Of a DNA stretch of 64,000 bases, positions 35,480 through 46,594 are shown one piece after another; the stretch's first letter is position 1; each line of letters opens with the position of its first letter. The DNA is from Siphonodentalium dalli (Eukaryota > Mollusca > Scaphopoda > Gadilida > Siphonodentaliidae): positions 275,275,426 through 275,339,425 of the forward strand of contig CP136063.1 of the NCBI GenBank assembly GCA_032622095.1. Direction: 5' to 3'. The notes beneath the pieces were generated by a model. That model was given only the letters and a program-made list of their open reading frames with translations. It was not told where the DNA came from and made no database searches. The position numbers and the translations under genes are program-made.

Positions 35480-36060
35480 TCAAATTTTTGCCTAATTTTT
35501 AGCCTAACCGGTGACTTTTTGTACATTTCCCGTGGTAAGTAGATTAGAAGACTCCACGGAGCTGAGAACTCACGTAGCTGCCGGCTTTAATCGCAAATAC
35601 AAGTCAAAAGGCCGTCCGATTCTCTGTCAAACTTTCAATTTCGCAATTTCATATGGCTCTAAGGGAGATGACAAATTGCGTTAGGAATGAAATATTCATC
35701 AGATCGTGTCTCGTCTGATCGAGTCGGGAAGTCGTAAGGCGGAAGCGAGAGGAGAAATTAACTTTCTGTGACAATTATGGACTTAATTCCAGACGACACT
35801 TTAATCGCTGCCCAGCGCAGGTGCGGTGTCAAGATTGCCAGTCCAGTTCCCGTTCCGTTTTTACAAATTACTAACCACGACATTTGGTAGTCAATTTTAT
35901 TACCGGCTCCGGACAGATGATTGGACTATTTACGTGGATTATTAAACTATATCCGATCATCCATTACTTTTCCGGAGTCATAGATTATCGAATTCCTTGG
36001 AGATATAGAACTCCGGGAGACTAGTCAATTTATGGCGCCGCTTCTCGCTTTGATCATGCC
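35480..36060. other. Complex single-copy island, possible conserved non-coding DNA
   Basis: Balanced composition, no tandem structure, no match to the repeat families here and no coding frame of note. It includes GGCTCTAAGGGAGATGACAA and several TTAAT/ATTA sites. Offered only as the kind of DNA where a regulatory element could lie. Confidence 0.2.
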
Positions 36061-36329
36061 ACGACTCCCCAAACTGGCTGCGTCCGTAGAGTGCATTTTC
36101 CACCAGTTCAAATCCTGGCAATTGTTTTTATTATATATGACGGGGAAATTGAAACCCCGCAGGTATACATGTAATAAATACATGAATTTTGCAATCATCG
36201 GTATCACACAGACATAGCGAAAGTCCACAAAATTATCCATAAGTTGTACGTCCAAATTATCACAAAAGCTAATAAATTAAACACTCTCTTCATTGTATAT
36301 ATACCTCATTTGGGCGACGGAAACATGAT

Positions 36330-36668
36330 TTACTGATAATATAAGGGTACATTCACGCATCTGTATACCACAACTAATCACACGAGAAGTGAAATCTATA
36401 TGTAATTCCACTAGAGTAGCGATACTACATTTGCCTGTAAATATAACATACAACTATCTCCCAAAAATCAGTCATACAGGTATTTGAAGGTAGATTTTCG
36501 GTAGCATCGCTATGGAACTGCAGACATTTTATTTTTCATGTCGTTGGATTTGGCAAGGATAAATTTTATAAGCATGTTACCGTTCATAATCTGGAACCAT
36601 ATGGTTCTCAATGACGATATGTCTGCAAAAAACATACCGTTCAAACTTGCCAGTGTATGAACGTTCAC
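36330..36668. mobile_element. Foldback family F, copy F4
   Basis: CTGATAATATAAGGGTACAT, GAGAAGTGAAATCTATATGT, GTAGCGATACTAC and CTGTAAATATAACATAC face AGGTATTTGAAGGTAGATTT, GTAGCATCGCTATGGAAC, CATGTCGTTGGATTTGG and ATTTTATAAGCATGTTACC. Ends CTGCAAAAAACATACCG, AAACTTGCCAGTGTATGAAC. Confidence 0.65.
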
Positions 36669-36795
36669 TATATATATAAGAGGAGACCACTGGAATGTTT
36701 GCTATAGGCTGACACAAATACAAAACGTAATTAAACGAGGTCTTTTGAACCAACAACTTTTATTTTGTGGTAGTGAATCTACATGTACCAAATAT

Positions 36796-37062
36796 GTGAC
36801 CCGCCAAATCCAGTTGTAAGTCGTTACCCTGTGCCAATGCATTCTCTTATATATGCGAGTCGACCATAGGTCGCCTCGCATATATAAGAGAATGCATTGG
36901 CCTAACAATTTTTTACAATTTTAATAATTTTTTCTTGTATTCTTTAACAATTTTATAATTTCAGCCACACAGAGCCCCAGACAAACATGAGCAGACGACA
37001 CTCTTCTATATGCTTCTCTATATGTGTGGGGCTCCCTGCAGGGCAATGGATGTTTTTTAGTG
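36796..37062 (-). mobile_element. Family C MITE, copy C3, partial
   Basis: GTGACCCGCCAAATCCAGTT with a deletion (GTCG joined to TTACCCTGTGCC), palindrome at 36833-36901, then the spacer in opposite orientation to C1 and C2 (CAGAGCCCCAGACAAACATG to GGGGCTCCCTGCAGGG). Truncated before the second palindrome. As the ends are symmetric, this is reverse insertion. Confidence 0.8.
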
Positions 37063-37149
37063 TTGATATCTGGTCATCAAACCTCATATAAATGGGCGCA
37101 TGTGTCCTATCTAAGTATACCCACAATTTTCGAAGACAAACATGGGCTA

Positions 37150-37275
37150 CACTGGATTGACTCTGTCCGTCTATCTGTCCATCTGTCTGTTCAGCCGTTA
37201 TTCCGGGCCTATATATATCTCAGTCATGGGTTATCGGATCTGCATGAAGGAAATATGGTAATGGAGGTTCGCACC
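37150..37275 (-). repeat. Fragment of a GTCTGTCC-type repeat
   Basis: CTGTCCGTCTATCTGTCC, ATATCTCAGTCATGGGTTAT and CGGATCTGCATGAAGG. I associate this block order with bivalve/gastropod repeats, from memory only. Confidence 0.35.
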
Positions 37276-37279
37276 AAGC

Positions 37280-38470
37280 ATGATATGACTGCTTTCAAAA
37301 GAGTGGCACATGCATGCCGTTGTTCGCGTATTCCATTCCAGAGTTATCCTTCTGAAAATAATGGTTATTGTCCGTCTGCGCCTGACCAGTGATAGTGTAC
37401 TGAGTACCACAGCCATGTGTTATAAGATCTCAATAAAAGTTAGAATGGATATTTACCATTACAAGGCCCCTTCAACGAAGTGCATGTTGGCGATGTTCGA
37501 ATTTTCCCTTTTATCTATAGCTTTTTAATCCTGTGAAATATATTTCTAAATTGTCTTCTATTATATATGTCATGTTTGACTCTGGTACCATAAGGGGAGT
37601 ATACCAACACACGAGGTGCAACCTCTAATTATTTTGCTGGTAAAATAAAATATACATTATGATGGTTTTATGGTGTCAAACCGGAGAGGGCATTTTAACA
37701 ACATTCCAGAAAAAGTAATAGAAGCTTTGATATATATAATCAGATGGAGGAAAGGAAACATGACAGACGCATGTGTGTATATTCTCAAGTTGTTGGAAGT
37801 ATTTTCAGTTTCAGACCAATACCAGTCAAAATACTACTTCTTCGTCGGTACGGCTTGCATTCATTTCACTGATTATATTATAAGCCGGGATCGAGTATAG
37901 ATCCGCACAATTTACTGATTCCAGTCTATGATATTAACAAATACAACAAAACTCCATCCATGTCCAAGAAAAACCCAATAGTGTATACGCCAATACGGTA
38001 TGTCCAACCATATTTCAGAAGATTGTTCATAATCTTGATATTCCATTGCATGTCAGTGACTTTCAGTGTCTCTTGTTGGTGACATATTGTACACATCAAT
38101 ATTGACATCATTGTACTTTTAAAATGAGTTTGTACTTCTGACGTATAGACAAGGATAAAATTGTATATACAATTTGTCCAGGAATTTTGCCGAAACCGTA
38201 ACTTCTTCGCCACGGTGTATGTATCTTTTAACGTGCGCATATGGTTACACACGAGAGAGCCACGGTGTTCATTGCCTATATATAGTGTCGTCCCTGGCCA
38301 TCACGTTACGAGAGGAGAGGAGAGGAGGTACGAAATTTATCCAGTACGTATTTTTCAAATTTGTCTGATATTATTTTTGCTTCTGGAATCGTTCTCAGAG
38401 AACTTATCGTGGTATCGATGATTCATTCGTGATGCCCATGGTACTGGAAATGCAAATGGCGAAATAAATA
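37280..38470. other. No gene recognised
   Basis: Several overlapping frames of 60-122 codons on both strands, none with homology I recognise. Contains GAGAGGAGAGGAGAGGAG at about 38311. Confidence 0.35.
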
Positions 38471-38482
38471 CAGACCGATACC

Positions 38483-38575
38483 ATGTCGGATTCGAACCCC
38501 CGACCGTATCGAATGTGTAGGTCAGAGGTCGACTCACACACGAACTGAGATATCCGCTCAGGCTCCCCCGTACAT
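38483..38575 (-). mobile_element. tRNA-like SINE head (pol III A and B boxes)
   Basis: On the minus strand: GGGGGAGCCTGAGCGGATAT then CTCAGTTCG (A-box-like) and, about 60 nt on, GGTCGGGGGTTCGAATCC (exact B-box core GGTTCGAATCC). The 5' and 3' flanks do not pair as an acceptor stem and the T-arm is irregular, so this is more likely a tRNA-derived SINE or tRNA pseudogene than a working tRNA. Confidence 0.45.
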
Positions 38576-39003
38576 TGCAGTATCGCACCGATGCGATTTG
38601 AAGCCTCAAAGTATGCTCTTATGTGATACATCCTGGTCTGGAACCGGATATCAAAATATGTCGAATGTTAAATAAATTTATGCCGACTTCAGATGAAAAA
38701 GAAAGACGTTCTTGCGGTATGCATGCATGTAGCAAACAGTGTGGCATGCATGTGTATTTTATAAGTAGCGTGTCGTTCACATCTTGGCACAGTATACAGC
38801 CCTCTATTGCGAATGTCCTGTAATATTGCCAGGCAAACGTGACAGCGTGCATGTGAACGTACACATGCATAAAGCCTGTATATATCGATCTTTGGCGTTT
38901 TTATCGATCTACTACCTGGTAGGTAGAAATAATTTGAGGGTATCAAATCAGCTATGTCCGTTTAAGTTTTGTTTTCTTACAAAAAAACAAACATTAAAGA
39001 TAT

Positions 39004-39287
39004 ATATAATGAAAACAACGCTCTTTTAAAGAAGAATTTTGCCGCTGGCCTTCTTCACCAAGTATGCATTCCAGGACAATTACATCTTGTAGTCATATAT
39101 ATATATGCATTTCCCCTTGTATAGGCCTATGGTATTTTTTAAATCCTATATTTATGTTTAGTTTGTGTTCTGTTAATGTATATATGACTATACAAGATGT
39201 AATTGTCCGGGAATGTATATACTTGCTGAAGAAGGCCAGTGGCAAATAGCCTCTTTAGCATTATAATAGCGTTGTTTTCATTATATG
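39004..39287. mobile_element. Foldback MITE with about 112-bp arms
   Basis: Left arm 39004-39115 (TATAATGAAAACAACGCTC, GCTGGCCTTCTTCACCAAGT, GGACAATTACATCTTGTAGT) pairs with right arm 39168-39287 (its complement with few changes). The loop is about 50 bp. No coding content. The TATAATGAAAACAACG tip marks the end. Confidence 0.8.
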
Positions 39288-39289
39288 TT

Positions 39290-39885
39290 TACCTGACTTC
39301 TAGATGGAATTGACAAAAATATAAAAGATATCTGCATGTATCGTGCACGTATATGAATTAAAATATAATTTTCCCAGAAGGGCGTCATTGCAATCTCACG
39401 CTGAGAACTCGAGGACAAAACTAAGTTCTCAAATACCGAAAACAAATACATTTCATCTCGCATATGCCTCGGGAGATCATTATAACAACTCGGTAAATTA
39501 AAACAAAAAAATTAAACGCGGCCATGACTAATATTATTTTACGTTTGTGACTGCGCATAAAGCAATATCTTTACTGCATGCCCCGGGCTCTCAATTTCTC
39601 GAGTCCGAAATTGCCAAATCTTCCCTCCAATTGTCTCGCTTCCGTGAGTATACAAGTAGTTATTGGGGTTGTTCTGAAAATGGTTTGCCTTGATATCACT
39701 AATTCAATATCCAGGGCGAGTTTCGATGTCAAATGAAGCGAAAGAAGCCCACATGGTCTCGATGTATGCAGCACGGGAACATCTTAATGATGAGAATGAT
39801 ACCAATAACTCAATATTCCCGCTTTGTTCTCTACTTATTTCGCTTAACCGGGTATAACAGTTTGGTTTTCCGTGGATAGAAGGAC
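39290..39885. other. No gene recognised
   Basis: Nothing supported; frame 39571-39774 (-) is short and anonymous. Confidence 0.35.
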
Positions 39886-39889
39886 AACA

Positions 39890-40982
39890 TTGAAGAAATT
39901 ATCTTCATTCCATATACCACAAATATTAACAATTATCTTCATTCCATATACCACAAACATTAACAATTTATCTTCATTCCATATACCACAAACATTAACA
40001 ATTATCTCATATACCACAAACATTAACAATTATCATCATTCCATATACCATAAACATTAATAATTAACTTCATTCCATATACCACAAACATTAACAATTA
40101 TCTCATATACCACAAACATTAACAATTATCATCATTCCATATACCATAAACATTAACAATTATCATCATTCCATATACCATAAACATTAACAATTATCTC
40201 ATATACCACAAACATTAACAATTATCTTCATTCCATATACCACAAACATTAACAATTATCTTCATTCCATATACCACAAACATTAACAATTATCTTCATT
40301 CCATATACCACAAACATTAACAATTATCTCATATACCACAAACATTAACAATTGTCTTCATTCCATATACCACAAACATTAACAATTATCTTCATTCAAT
40401 ATACCACAAACATTAACAATTGTCTTCATTCCATATACCACAAACATTAACAATTATCTTCATTCGATATACCACAAACATTAACAATTTATCTTCATTC
40501 CATATACCACAAACATTAACAATTATCTCATATACCACAAACATTAACAATTATCATCATTCCATATACGAACAAACATTAACAATTATCTCATATACCA
40601 CAAACATTAACAATTATCTCATATACCACAAACATTAACAATTATCTTCATTCCATATACCACAAACATTAACAATTATCTCATATACCACAAACATTAA
40701 CAATTATCTCATATACCACAAACATTAACAATTATCTTCATTCCATATACCACAAACATTAACAATTATCTTCATTCCATATATCACAAACATTAACAAG
40801 TATCTTCATTCCATATACCACAAACATTAACAATTATCTCATATACCACAAACATTAACAATTATCTCATATACCACAAACATTAACAATTATCTTCATT
40901 CCATATACCACAAACATTAACAATTATCTTCATTCCATATACCACAAACATTAACAAGTATCTTCATTCCATTATACCACAA
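39890..40982. repeat. 34/28-bp two-length minisatellite, about 35 units
   Basis: Two unit types are interspersed. Long: CTTCATTCCATATACCACAA plus ACATTAACAATTAT (34 bp). Short: CTCATATACCACAAACATTA plus ACAATTAT (28 bp). Each unit contains TTAA. The array stops at the left end of the B11 element. Confidence 0.95.
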
Positions 40983-41037
40983 ACAATTTCTTTACTGAAT
41001 CGATTCTCACACAAGCAATATAAAGGTATATATATAT

Positions 41038-41851
41038 GTGACCCGCCATATCAAATCCAGTCGTAAGTCGGGATTTTTTTTACCCTGTGCCAATGCATTC
41101 TCTTATATATGCGAGTCGACCATAGCTCGCCTCGCATATATAAGAGAATGCATTGGTCTAACAATTTTTTATCATTTTTTTTAAAGACATATTATGGACT
41201 TGTTCGGGTGCGTGAAATTGATAAGTTTGTACACAGGCGCTATGCCAACCTGAGGAATGTAGCATTCTACTAACATCGCCTAAAATTTCAAAGAAATCGA
41301 CAATACCACTCGATAGAATACACTGTCTGAACTACGCTCAATCGTAAATATTTACATCTCGATTCGGGACGAAACTATCAGCGATAAACTAACACAAATT
41401 ATTTCGCCATCGAGAGTCACTGCATTTAAGAATGACGATATTGTTGCCAATTTTGATTAATAGTCGTAAAAAATAACTACTTTGAGCTGCTTTGAGCAAC
41501 ATTTTTTCTTAATTTATGTTTGCTCACCCTACCGGAGTGGTTCATATAAACGGTTCTTACAATTTTTAGGACAAAAAAAACATCCATTGCCCTGCAGGGA
41601 GCCCCACACATATATAGAAGCATATAGAAGAGTGTCGTCTGCTCATGTTTGTCTGGGGTTCTGTATGGGTGAAATTATAAAATTGTTAAAGAATACAAGA
41701 AAAAAATATTAAAATTGTTAAAAATTGTTAGGCCAATGCATTCTATTATATATGCGAGGCGACCTATGGTCGACTCGCATATATAAGAGAATGCATTGGC
41801 ACAGGGTAAAAAAAATCCCGACTTACGACTGGATTTGATATGGCCGGTCAC
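41038..41851 (+). mobile_element. Family C MITE, copy C4, nested in B11 and carrying N2
   Basis: GTGACCCGCCATATCAAATC and its complement at the ends, palindromes at 41089-41157 and 41732-41800, spacer orientation as C1. About 360 bp of repeat N is inserted at about 41181-41547, in the spacer. Flanks are ATATATAT and ATATATTG. Confidence 0.85.
41181..41547 (-). repeat. Interspersed repeat N, copy N2, nested in C4
   Basis: On the minus strand it matches N1: CGTCATTCTT, TGACTCTCGATGGCGAAAT, TCCCGAATCGAGATGTAAAT, GGCGATGTTAGTAGAATGCT and a single GCACCCGAACAAGTCCATA ending at ATGTCTTTAAA. Shares its right boundary (TCTTTAAA) with N1. Confidence 0.8.
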
Positions 41852-41931
41852 ATATATTGAAATGTCTAGTATACATGCATTTGGAAGAATGCTAAGGACA
41901 ATGTGCAGACACTCAAAACGATAATACCAGT

Positions 41932-43738
41932 ATAGAAGGATTCATATTCATTGATCGATAATACAAGTATAGAAGGATTCATATTCATTGATCGATAATA
42001 CAAGTATAGAAGGATTCATATTCATTGAACGATAATACAAGTATAGAAGGATTCATATTCATTGAACGATAATACAAGTATAGAAGTATTCATATGCATT
42101 GATCGGAAATACAAGTATAGAAGGATTCATATTCATTGATCGGAAATACAAGTATAGAAGGATTAATATTCATTGATCGATAATACAAGTATAGAAGGAT
42201 TCATATTCATTGATCGATAACACAAGTATAGAAGGATTCATATTCATTGATCGATAATACAAGTATAGAAGGATTAATATTCATTGATCGATAATACAAG
42301 TATAGAAGGATTTATATTCATTGATCGATAATACAAGTATAGAAGGATTCATATTCATTGATCGATAATACAAGTATAGAAGGATTAATATTCATTGATC
42401 GATAATACAAGTATAGAAGGATTCATATTCATTGATCGATAATACAAGTATAGAAGGATTAATATTCATTGATCGGAAATACAAGTATAGAAGGATTCAT
42501 ATTCATTGTTCGATAATACAAGTATAGAAGGATTAATATTCATTGATCGAAAATACAAGTATAGAAGGATTCATATTCATTGATCGATAATACAAGTCTA
42601 GAAGGATTAATATTCATTGATCGATAATACAAGTATAGAATGATTAATATTCATTGATCGATAATACAAGTATAGAAGGATTAATATTCATTGATCGGAA
42701 ATACAAGTATAGAAGTATTCATATGCATTGATCGGAAATACAAGTATAGAAGGATTCATATTCATTGATCGGAAATACAAGTATAGAAGGATTAATATTC
42801 ATTGATCGATAATACAAGTATAGAAGGATTCATATTCATTGATCGATAACACAAGTATAGAAGGATTCATATTCATTGATCGATAATACAAGTATAGAAG
42901 GATTAATATTCATTGATCGATAATACAAGTATAGAAGGATTTATATTCATTGATCGATAATACAAGTATAGAAGGATTCATATTCATTGATCGATAATAC
43001 AAGTATAGAAGGATTAATATTCATTGATCGATAATACAAGTATAGAAGGATTCATATTCATTGATCGATAATACAAGTATAGAAGGATTCATATTCATTG
43101 ATCGGAAATACAAGTATAGAAGGATTCATATTCAATGATCGATAATACAAGTATAGAAGGATTCATATTCATTGATCGATAATACAAGTATAGAAGGATT
43201 CATATTCATTGATCGATAATACAAGTATAGAAGGATTAATATTCATTGATCGGAAATACAAGTATAGAAGGATTCATATTCATTGTTCGATAATACAAGT
43301 ATAGAAGGATTAATATTCATTGATCGAAAATACAAGTATAGAAGGATTCATATTCATTGATCGATAATACAAGTCTAGAAGGATTAATATTCATTGATCG
43401 ATAATACAAGTATAGAATGATTAATATTCATTGATCGATAATACAAGTATAGAAGGATTAATATTCATTGATCGGAAATACAAGTATAGAAGGATTCATA
43501 TTCATTGATCGGAAATACAAGTATAGAAGGATTCATATTCAATGATCGATAATACAAGTATAGAAGGATTCATATTCATTGATCGATAATACAAGTATAG
43601 AAGGATTCATATTCATTGATCGATAATACAAGTATAGAAGGATTCATATTCATTGATCGATAATACAAGTATAGAAGGATTCATATTCATTGATCGATAA
43701 TACAAGTATAGAAGGATTCATATTCATTGATCGGAAAT
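41932..43738. repeat. 37-bp satellite array, about 49 units, inside B11
   Basis: Unit: GATAATACAAGTATAGAAGG then ATTCATATTCATTGATC. Variants include GGAAATAC, GATTAATATT, GTATTCATATGC and GTCTAGAAG. Rare variants recur at exact multiples of 37 bp (629, 777 and 407), showing block duplications within the array. Confidence 0.97.
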
Positions 43739-44048
43739 CTTCTGATAATAAATCAACAAATGGCCGTTTGTTGAACTAATTATTTGAATATTTCCCAAGG
43801 AACTCATGGCCAATGAGTGTTTAGTAAAGAAAGGATAAGTATTGCCGCATCGGCCGAAATGAGGTGGTCGATATTTGATAAATGCCTTAATACTATACGC
43901 GGCATGAACTATATAGCCACATTGCTCGGATGTTCAAATTGTGAAGATGTGGGGTATATGTCATTGCAAAGAAAATTAAATATCAGTCACAACATCTGAC
44001 AACCATTCTTACCACGAGAGATTGGCTGGTGCAACACGTACCATTATA

Positions 44049-45466
44049 TATAATGAATGGCTTGGAGTTGACTATGCCAAAATAGTGGTCCGAGAGGAGG
44101 AATATATAGTCCACGAGCCGCGGGCGCGCGAGTGGACTATTCCTCCTCGAGGACCACTATTTTGGCATAGTCAATGACAACATATTAATTATTTATTATA
44201 TTATATCGAACATTGATGTCAATTCACTCAAAATTGCTATGTCTGATTTTGTCACATTTTTAATTACCGTGATTTTTGGCATTCTTTTGACGATGACAGG
44301 GGAGCATAACTATTGTTATTAGTTACAACTTGTAGCATCTCTTCGTGATTCATGCATTTATTTCTATAAATACGTCATTAACAAAGACATTTTGGCGAAC
44401 TTTTAGAAAACGGAAAGGAAGTTATAAATAACGTCCACTGGCATTACAAAATTAGGACTGGTCGCTTGCCAACTAAACGGACCAACTATTAAATACATTG
44501 GATAGCTATGGTCGGACATTTGTAAGATCATTACAATTCACCAATAAATCTAATGATATTCAGATATCGCAACAAGTATACTACAAGATATTGGTTCAGA
44601 TTGGCGGTATCTTCAGGCTGCAATACGATTGCGCGAAATGAGTTTGTTACTATAAATAGAAAAATAACAGTAGGCATGCATGAAGGAATCCTACTGGGGT
44701 ACTATCGTAAAATATTATATCTCACGTGACTTTCTCGCATTCTGATTGGCTGCACACTGCTATACTATTTTACGATAGTACCCCAGTAGGATTCCTACAT
44801 GTCTACTATTCTTTTTCTATTTATAGTAACAAACTCATTTCGCGAAATCGGGCTGCCGCCTGAAGATACGGCCAATCTTAAACTATACCTTTTGTGATAT
44901 TTGTTGCAATATCTGTATATCATTAGATTTATTGATGAATTGCAATGATCTTACAAATGTCCGATGATATCAAGCCAATGTATTTCATAGTTTGTCCGTT
45001 TAGTTGGCAAGCGGCTAGTCCTAATTTTGCAATGCCAGTTGACGTTATTTATAATTTCCTTTTCCGGTTAATCGAAGTTAAACAAGTTGACTTCTAAAAT
45101 TTCGCCAAAATGTCTTTGCTAATGACGTATTTATAGAAATGAATCATGAAGAGATGCTGTTAGATGTAACTAATAACATAGTTATGCTACCCTACCAACG
45201 TCAAACGATTGCTGTAAATTGTAAAATCTGAGACCGATTTCCAAAATTCAAGGTAAATAAAAATGTGACAAAATCAGACACAGAAATTGTGTGAGAATTT
45301 GCACCAATGTTCGATATAATATTATAAATAATGAATGACTTGTCGTTGACTATGCCGAAATAGTGGTCCTCGAGGAGGAATAGTCCACGAGCCTGTGTGG
45401 CTCGTGGACTATTCCTCCTCGAGGACCACTATTTTGGCATAGTCAACTCCAAGCCATTCATTATCT
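44049..45466. mobile_element. 1.4-kb palindrome (long foldback element)
   Basis: Two arms of about 680 bp are inverted complements, with a ~40-bp centre at about 44722-44760 (TCTCACGTGACTTTC, ATTCTGATTGGCTG). Outer ends are TAATGAATGGCTTGGAGTTG and its complement. Each arm tip contains its own hairpin: 44085-44160 and 45360-45430 (GTGGTCCTCGAGGAGGAATA). Examples of paired blocks: AGGACTGGTCGCTTGCCAAC at 44454 against its complement near 45010. No coding capacity seen. Confidence 0.85.
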
Positions 45467-45483
45467 ATATAATAGTATAGTAG

Positions 45484-45525
45484 TCTGCAGCCAATCAGAA
45501 TGCGTGAAAGTCACGTGAGATAAAG
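45484..45525. repeat. Inverted extra copy of the palindrome's central block
   Basis: GCAGCCAATCAGAATGCGTG then AAAGTCACGTGAGATA is the reverse complement of the centre of the adjacent palindrome, with few changes. It contains a CCAAT box and a CACGTG E-box. Confidence 0.8.
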
Positions 45526-45555
45526 ATATAGTACATATCTACATAGGTATATTGC

Positions 45556-45640
45556 CTAACTGTGGTGCAGGTTGGTGACAATTAACTACCATTAATTGAC
45601 TACCATTAATTGACTATGACATAGTTAAGTATGTCGCCTA
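45556..45640. repeat. Fragment of foldback G arm
   Basis: CTGTGGTGCAGGTTGGTGAC, AATTAACTACC (small internal duplication ATTAATTGACTACC) and TATGACATAGTTAAGTATG then TCGCC recall the G1 arm. Confidence 0.35.
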
Positions 45641-46069
45641 CCGTTCTACTCGCCCAAAGAATCTGTCTGGATATATCAAACCGTTACATCTCATGCGGTG
45701 GTTGATCAAACTGAACCTAGTATATTTTTTTTATCGCGTTCATGTGATCAAATATAGATCGTCACGGTTAAATAAATGACGAATATTTATACCGAACATA
45801 TTTCTTTTTTTAGCCAATGTACGCACACGATTAGATATCGAAAGATACTTAAAGGCACGTGAGGCCTTAGTTGTCGAAAATATTCATATTTGTTCCAATC
45901 ACCGTAAACAGAAAAAACATTAAAACGCATACAGTTTCGTTCATATATACCATGACCATCGCGTAAACAACATGCTATCATAATGACCTACTATATTTTA
46001 CATAAGCAAGAGCCTGGTTGTGTTACAGAAGACAGCACAGTGTTACTGGCTAATCACACACAAATGATA

Positions 46070-46140
46070 TAAACGCTCTTTATTAGTTCCATATCAGGAA
46101 TTCAGCAACAAAGAACGCTCTTTATGTTTACCATCATAAT
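46070..46140. repeat. Paired ACGCTCTTTAT motifs
   Basis: AAACGCTCTTTATTAGTTCC and GAACGCTCTTTATGTTTACC, about 55 bp apart; a third copy lies at 46576, next to A7. Confidence 0.6.
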
Positions 46141-46594
46141 ATAAACAAACACCAGAAAAGTTACTTTTTATGCTTTTGTTTACATAACAATGGTCAAACA
46201 TATGACAATAACATACTGTTTATGCGATATTTCTTATTTGTATACGGACAAAGTCTGTCTACATTTTAATATTCTTTCTGTTTGTAGCGGTTTTTGACCG
46301 GTAGAAATATTTTCACAGCATACCCACCGCCAAGGCCAACCGTACCTTTAATCGTGGTTGAAGATTTATATATAGCGATTGACGTTCAATCACAGTAGCA
46401 CGTGGTATGCAGGTATTTCATCACATAAAAACAATTATTTTGGTACCGGAAAATTAAACCCATAGTAATAGGCCGATGAATGCACGAATTACTATGTAGT
46501 CAGACTGCATATGCATGCACCAGAACTACTCCGAAGTCATAGACAATTATTGATCGCTTGAAACAAGTAAGACGAACGCTCTTTATTTCGTTCT

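Larger units (their letters stand above)
40984..43838 (+). mobile_element. Family B MITE, copy B11, giant: nested C4 and a 37-bp satellite
   Basis: The left tip (40984-41037: TTTCTTTACTGAATCGATTC and AATATAAAGGTATA) is a decayed family B start. C4 is inserted at 41038-41851. The B sequence resumes at 41852 (ATTGAAATGTCTAGTATAC, TTTGGAAGAATGCTAAGGAC, GTGCAGACACTC). At GATAATAC, where other copies have one GATAATACAAGTGCAGAA to TTCATTGGTGGG segment, about 49 copies of a 37-bp unit follow. The right part ends GCCGTTTGTTGAAC, CCAATGAGTGTTTAGTAAAG. TTAA is lost at both edges. Confidence 0.8.

Noticed and set aside
36796-37062. Internal inversion of family C by recombination between its two palindromes
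   Set aside because: Both ends plus palindromes are mirror images, so a reversed spacer is indistinguishable from simple insertion in the other orientation.
37024-37392. 122-codon frame
   Set aside because: It starts in the C3 spacer and runs through a GTCTGTCC-type repeat; a composite of repeats.
38483-38575. Functional tRNA gene
   Set aside because: No pairing acceptor stem and an irregular T-arm; kept only as a tRNA-like/SINE candidate.
32013-43738. CRISPR-like arrays at 32.0, 39.9 and 41.9 kb
   Set aside because: Units are head-to-tail with no unique spacers, and the context is eukaryotic. They are minisatellites.
44085-44160. CTCGAGGAGGAATAGTCCACGAG hairpins as independent regulatory elements
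   Set aside because: They form the tips of the 1.4-kb palindrome and are explained by it.
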